This document shows positions 63,779 to 64,000 of a stretch of 64,000 bases of DNA, one piece after another. The stretch is from NCBI RefSeq assembly GCF_011764505.1, contig NZ_AP022839.1:3571001-3635000 (forward strand), written 5' to 3'. Source of the DNA: Legionella antarctica (GTDB taxonomy: Bacteria > Pseudomonadota > Gammaproteobacteria > Legionellales > Legionellaceae). Every line of letters starts with the position of its first letter. Within the stretch, counting starts at the first letter, position 1. The translations under genes and the position numbers were made by a program. The notes beneath the pieces are model-generated. The model saw only the letters and a program-made list of their open reading frames with translations, was not told the DNA's origin and made no database searches.

Positions 63779-64000
63779 TGTCAGGCGATACTACAGAAAC
63801 TTGAGTACAAAAATCTAAAAACGAAAATGAGCATGCTCAGGTAGCGTTGGGAGAACGTTATGTCAATGGTAACGGAGTTGCCAAAAACCTATCAGCAGCA
63901 GTGGTGCAATTTCGCCTTGCAGCAAAACAAGGCTATGTACCTGCTCAATACAGCCTGGGAGTCATGCTCGCTAATGGCCTATGGGATTGTTCGCAACAGG
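63779..64000 (+). pseudogene. Sel1-repeat protein, broken, right edge
   Basis: The ATG at 63779-63781 follows GAGGAG, so a real start existed, but codon 9 is an in-frame TGA (63803-63805). Past it the frame carries Sel1-type repeats (HAQVALGERYVNGNGVAKNLSAAV, FRLAAKQGYVPAQYSLGVML). After LANG the frame is lost again near 63980, and a different frame continues YGIVRNR. Thus there are at least two defects before the window ends. Sel1 proteins are eukaryotic-like scaffolds often used by Legionella. Confidence 0.7.

Overview
The window looks like a chromosomal segment of a Legionella species. Base composition is AT-rich, and the housekeeping genes are gammaproteobacterial (rppH-ptsP-TSUP-lgt-thyA, mnmG-rsmG-parA-parB, metG with rsxB and nth). 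Between them lie many proteins with no recognisable family, several with Glu/Asp-rich or Ser-rich tails and paired membrane segments, as is usual for Legionella accessory and Dot/Icm-effector-type genes. One of these has an upstream site matching the Legionella PmrA box. No rRNA, tRNA or CRISPR array was seen.

Layout. 1-2.1 kb: the start of a probable RNase T2 gene and two decayed signalling genes (a PAS-PAS-GGDEF pseudogene with two frameshifts and an amber stop, and a LuxR-type helix-turn-helix remnant). 2.2-8.9 kb: a seven-gene minus-strand operon, moxR-DUF58-DUF4381-batA-batB-batC-batD, with a 15-bp tandem repeat inside batC. 9.1-16.6 kb: tRNA dihydrouridine synthase, a glutamine amidotransferase, a pteridine-reductase-like SDR, then midA, a PTPS-fold protein, priA and a thioesterase. 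17.1-18.6 kb: a 1.5-kb insertion sequence. 18.6-19.8 kb: a Ser/Pro-rich effector-like gene behind the PmrA-like box. 19.9-25.1 kb: the thyA/lgt/TSUP/ptsP/rppH cluster. 25.2-34 kb: unassigned proteins, asparaginase, a 157-bp MITE-like element with target-site duplications, glmU, a duplicated YhhQ-like transporter and a large effector-like protein. 34.1-37.4 kb: nth, rsxB, metG. 37.6-44.7 kb: four membrane or coiled-coil proteins around queC and a manC/algA-type enzyme. 45-49.2 kb: mnmG, rsmG, parA, parB. 49.3-50.4 kb: a small ADP-ribosyltransferase-like protein with its own promoter and palindrome, and a PilZ-like protein. 50.4-56.3 kb: a caa3-type cytochrome oxidase operon headed by an unusual four-haem cytochrome. 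56.5-58.5 kb: Rieske ferredoxin, a LysE exporter, DUF1841. 58.6-63.3 kb: a response regulator-GGDEF-EAL protein, a PAP2/vanadium-haloperoxidase-type enzyme and an atypical histidine kinase in one tight operon. The window ends in a broken Sel1-repeat gene.

How the genes work together. The Bat operon is a MoxR-AAA+/VWA envelope module. The oxidase operon encodes electron input and terminal oxidase, with the Cox11-type copper chaperone inside it. The last operon is a c-di-GMP two-component module with an added acid-phosphatase-type enzyme. The best leads are the PmrA-box gene, the small ART-like gene with its operator-like palindrome, the four-haem fusion cytochrome, the three-gene c-di-GMP operon and the effector-like proteins with internal repeats. 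Every function given to a Legionella-specific protein here is inference from sequence features only.
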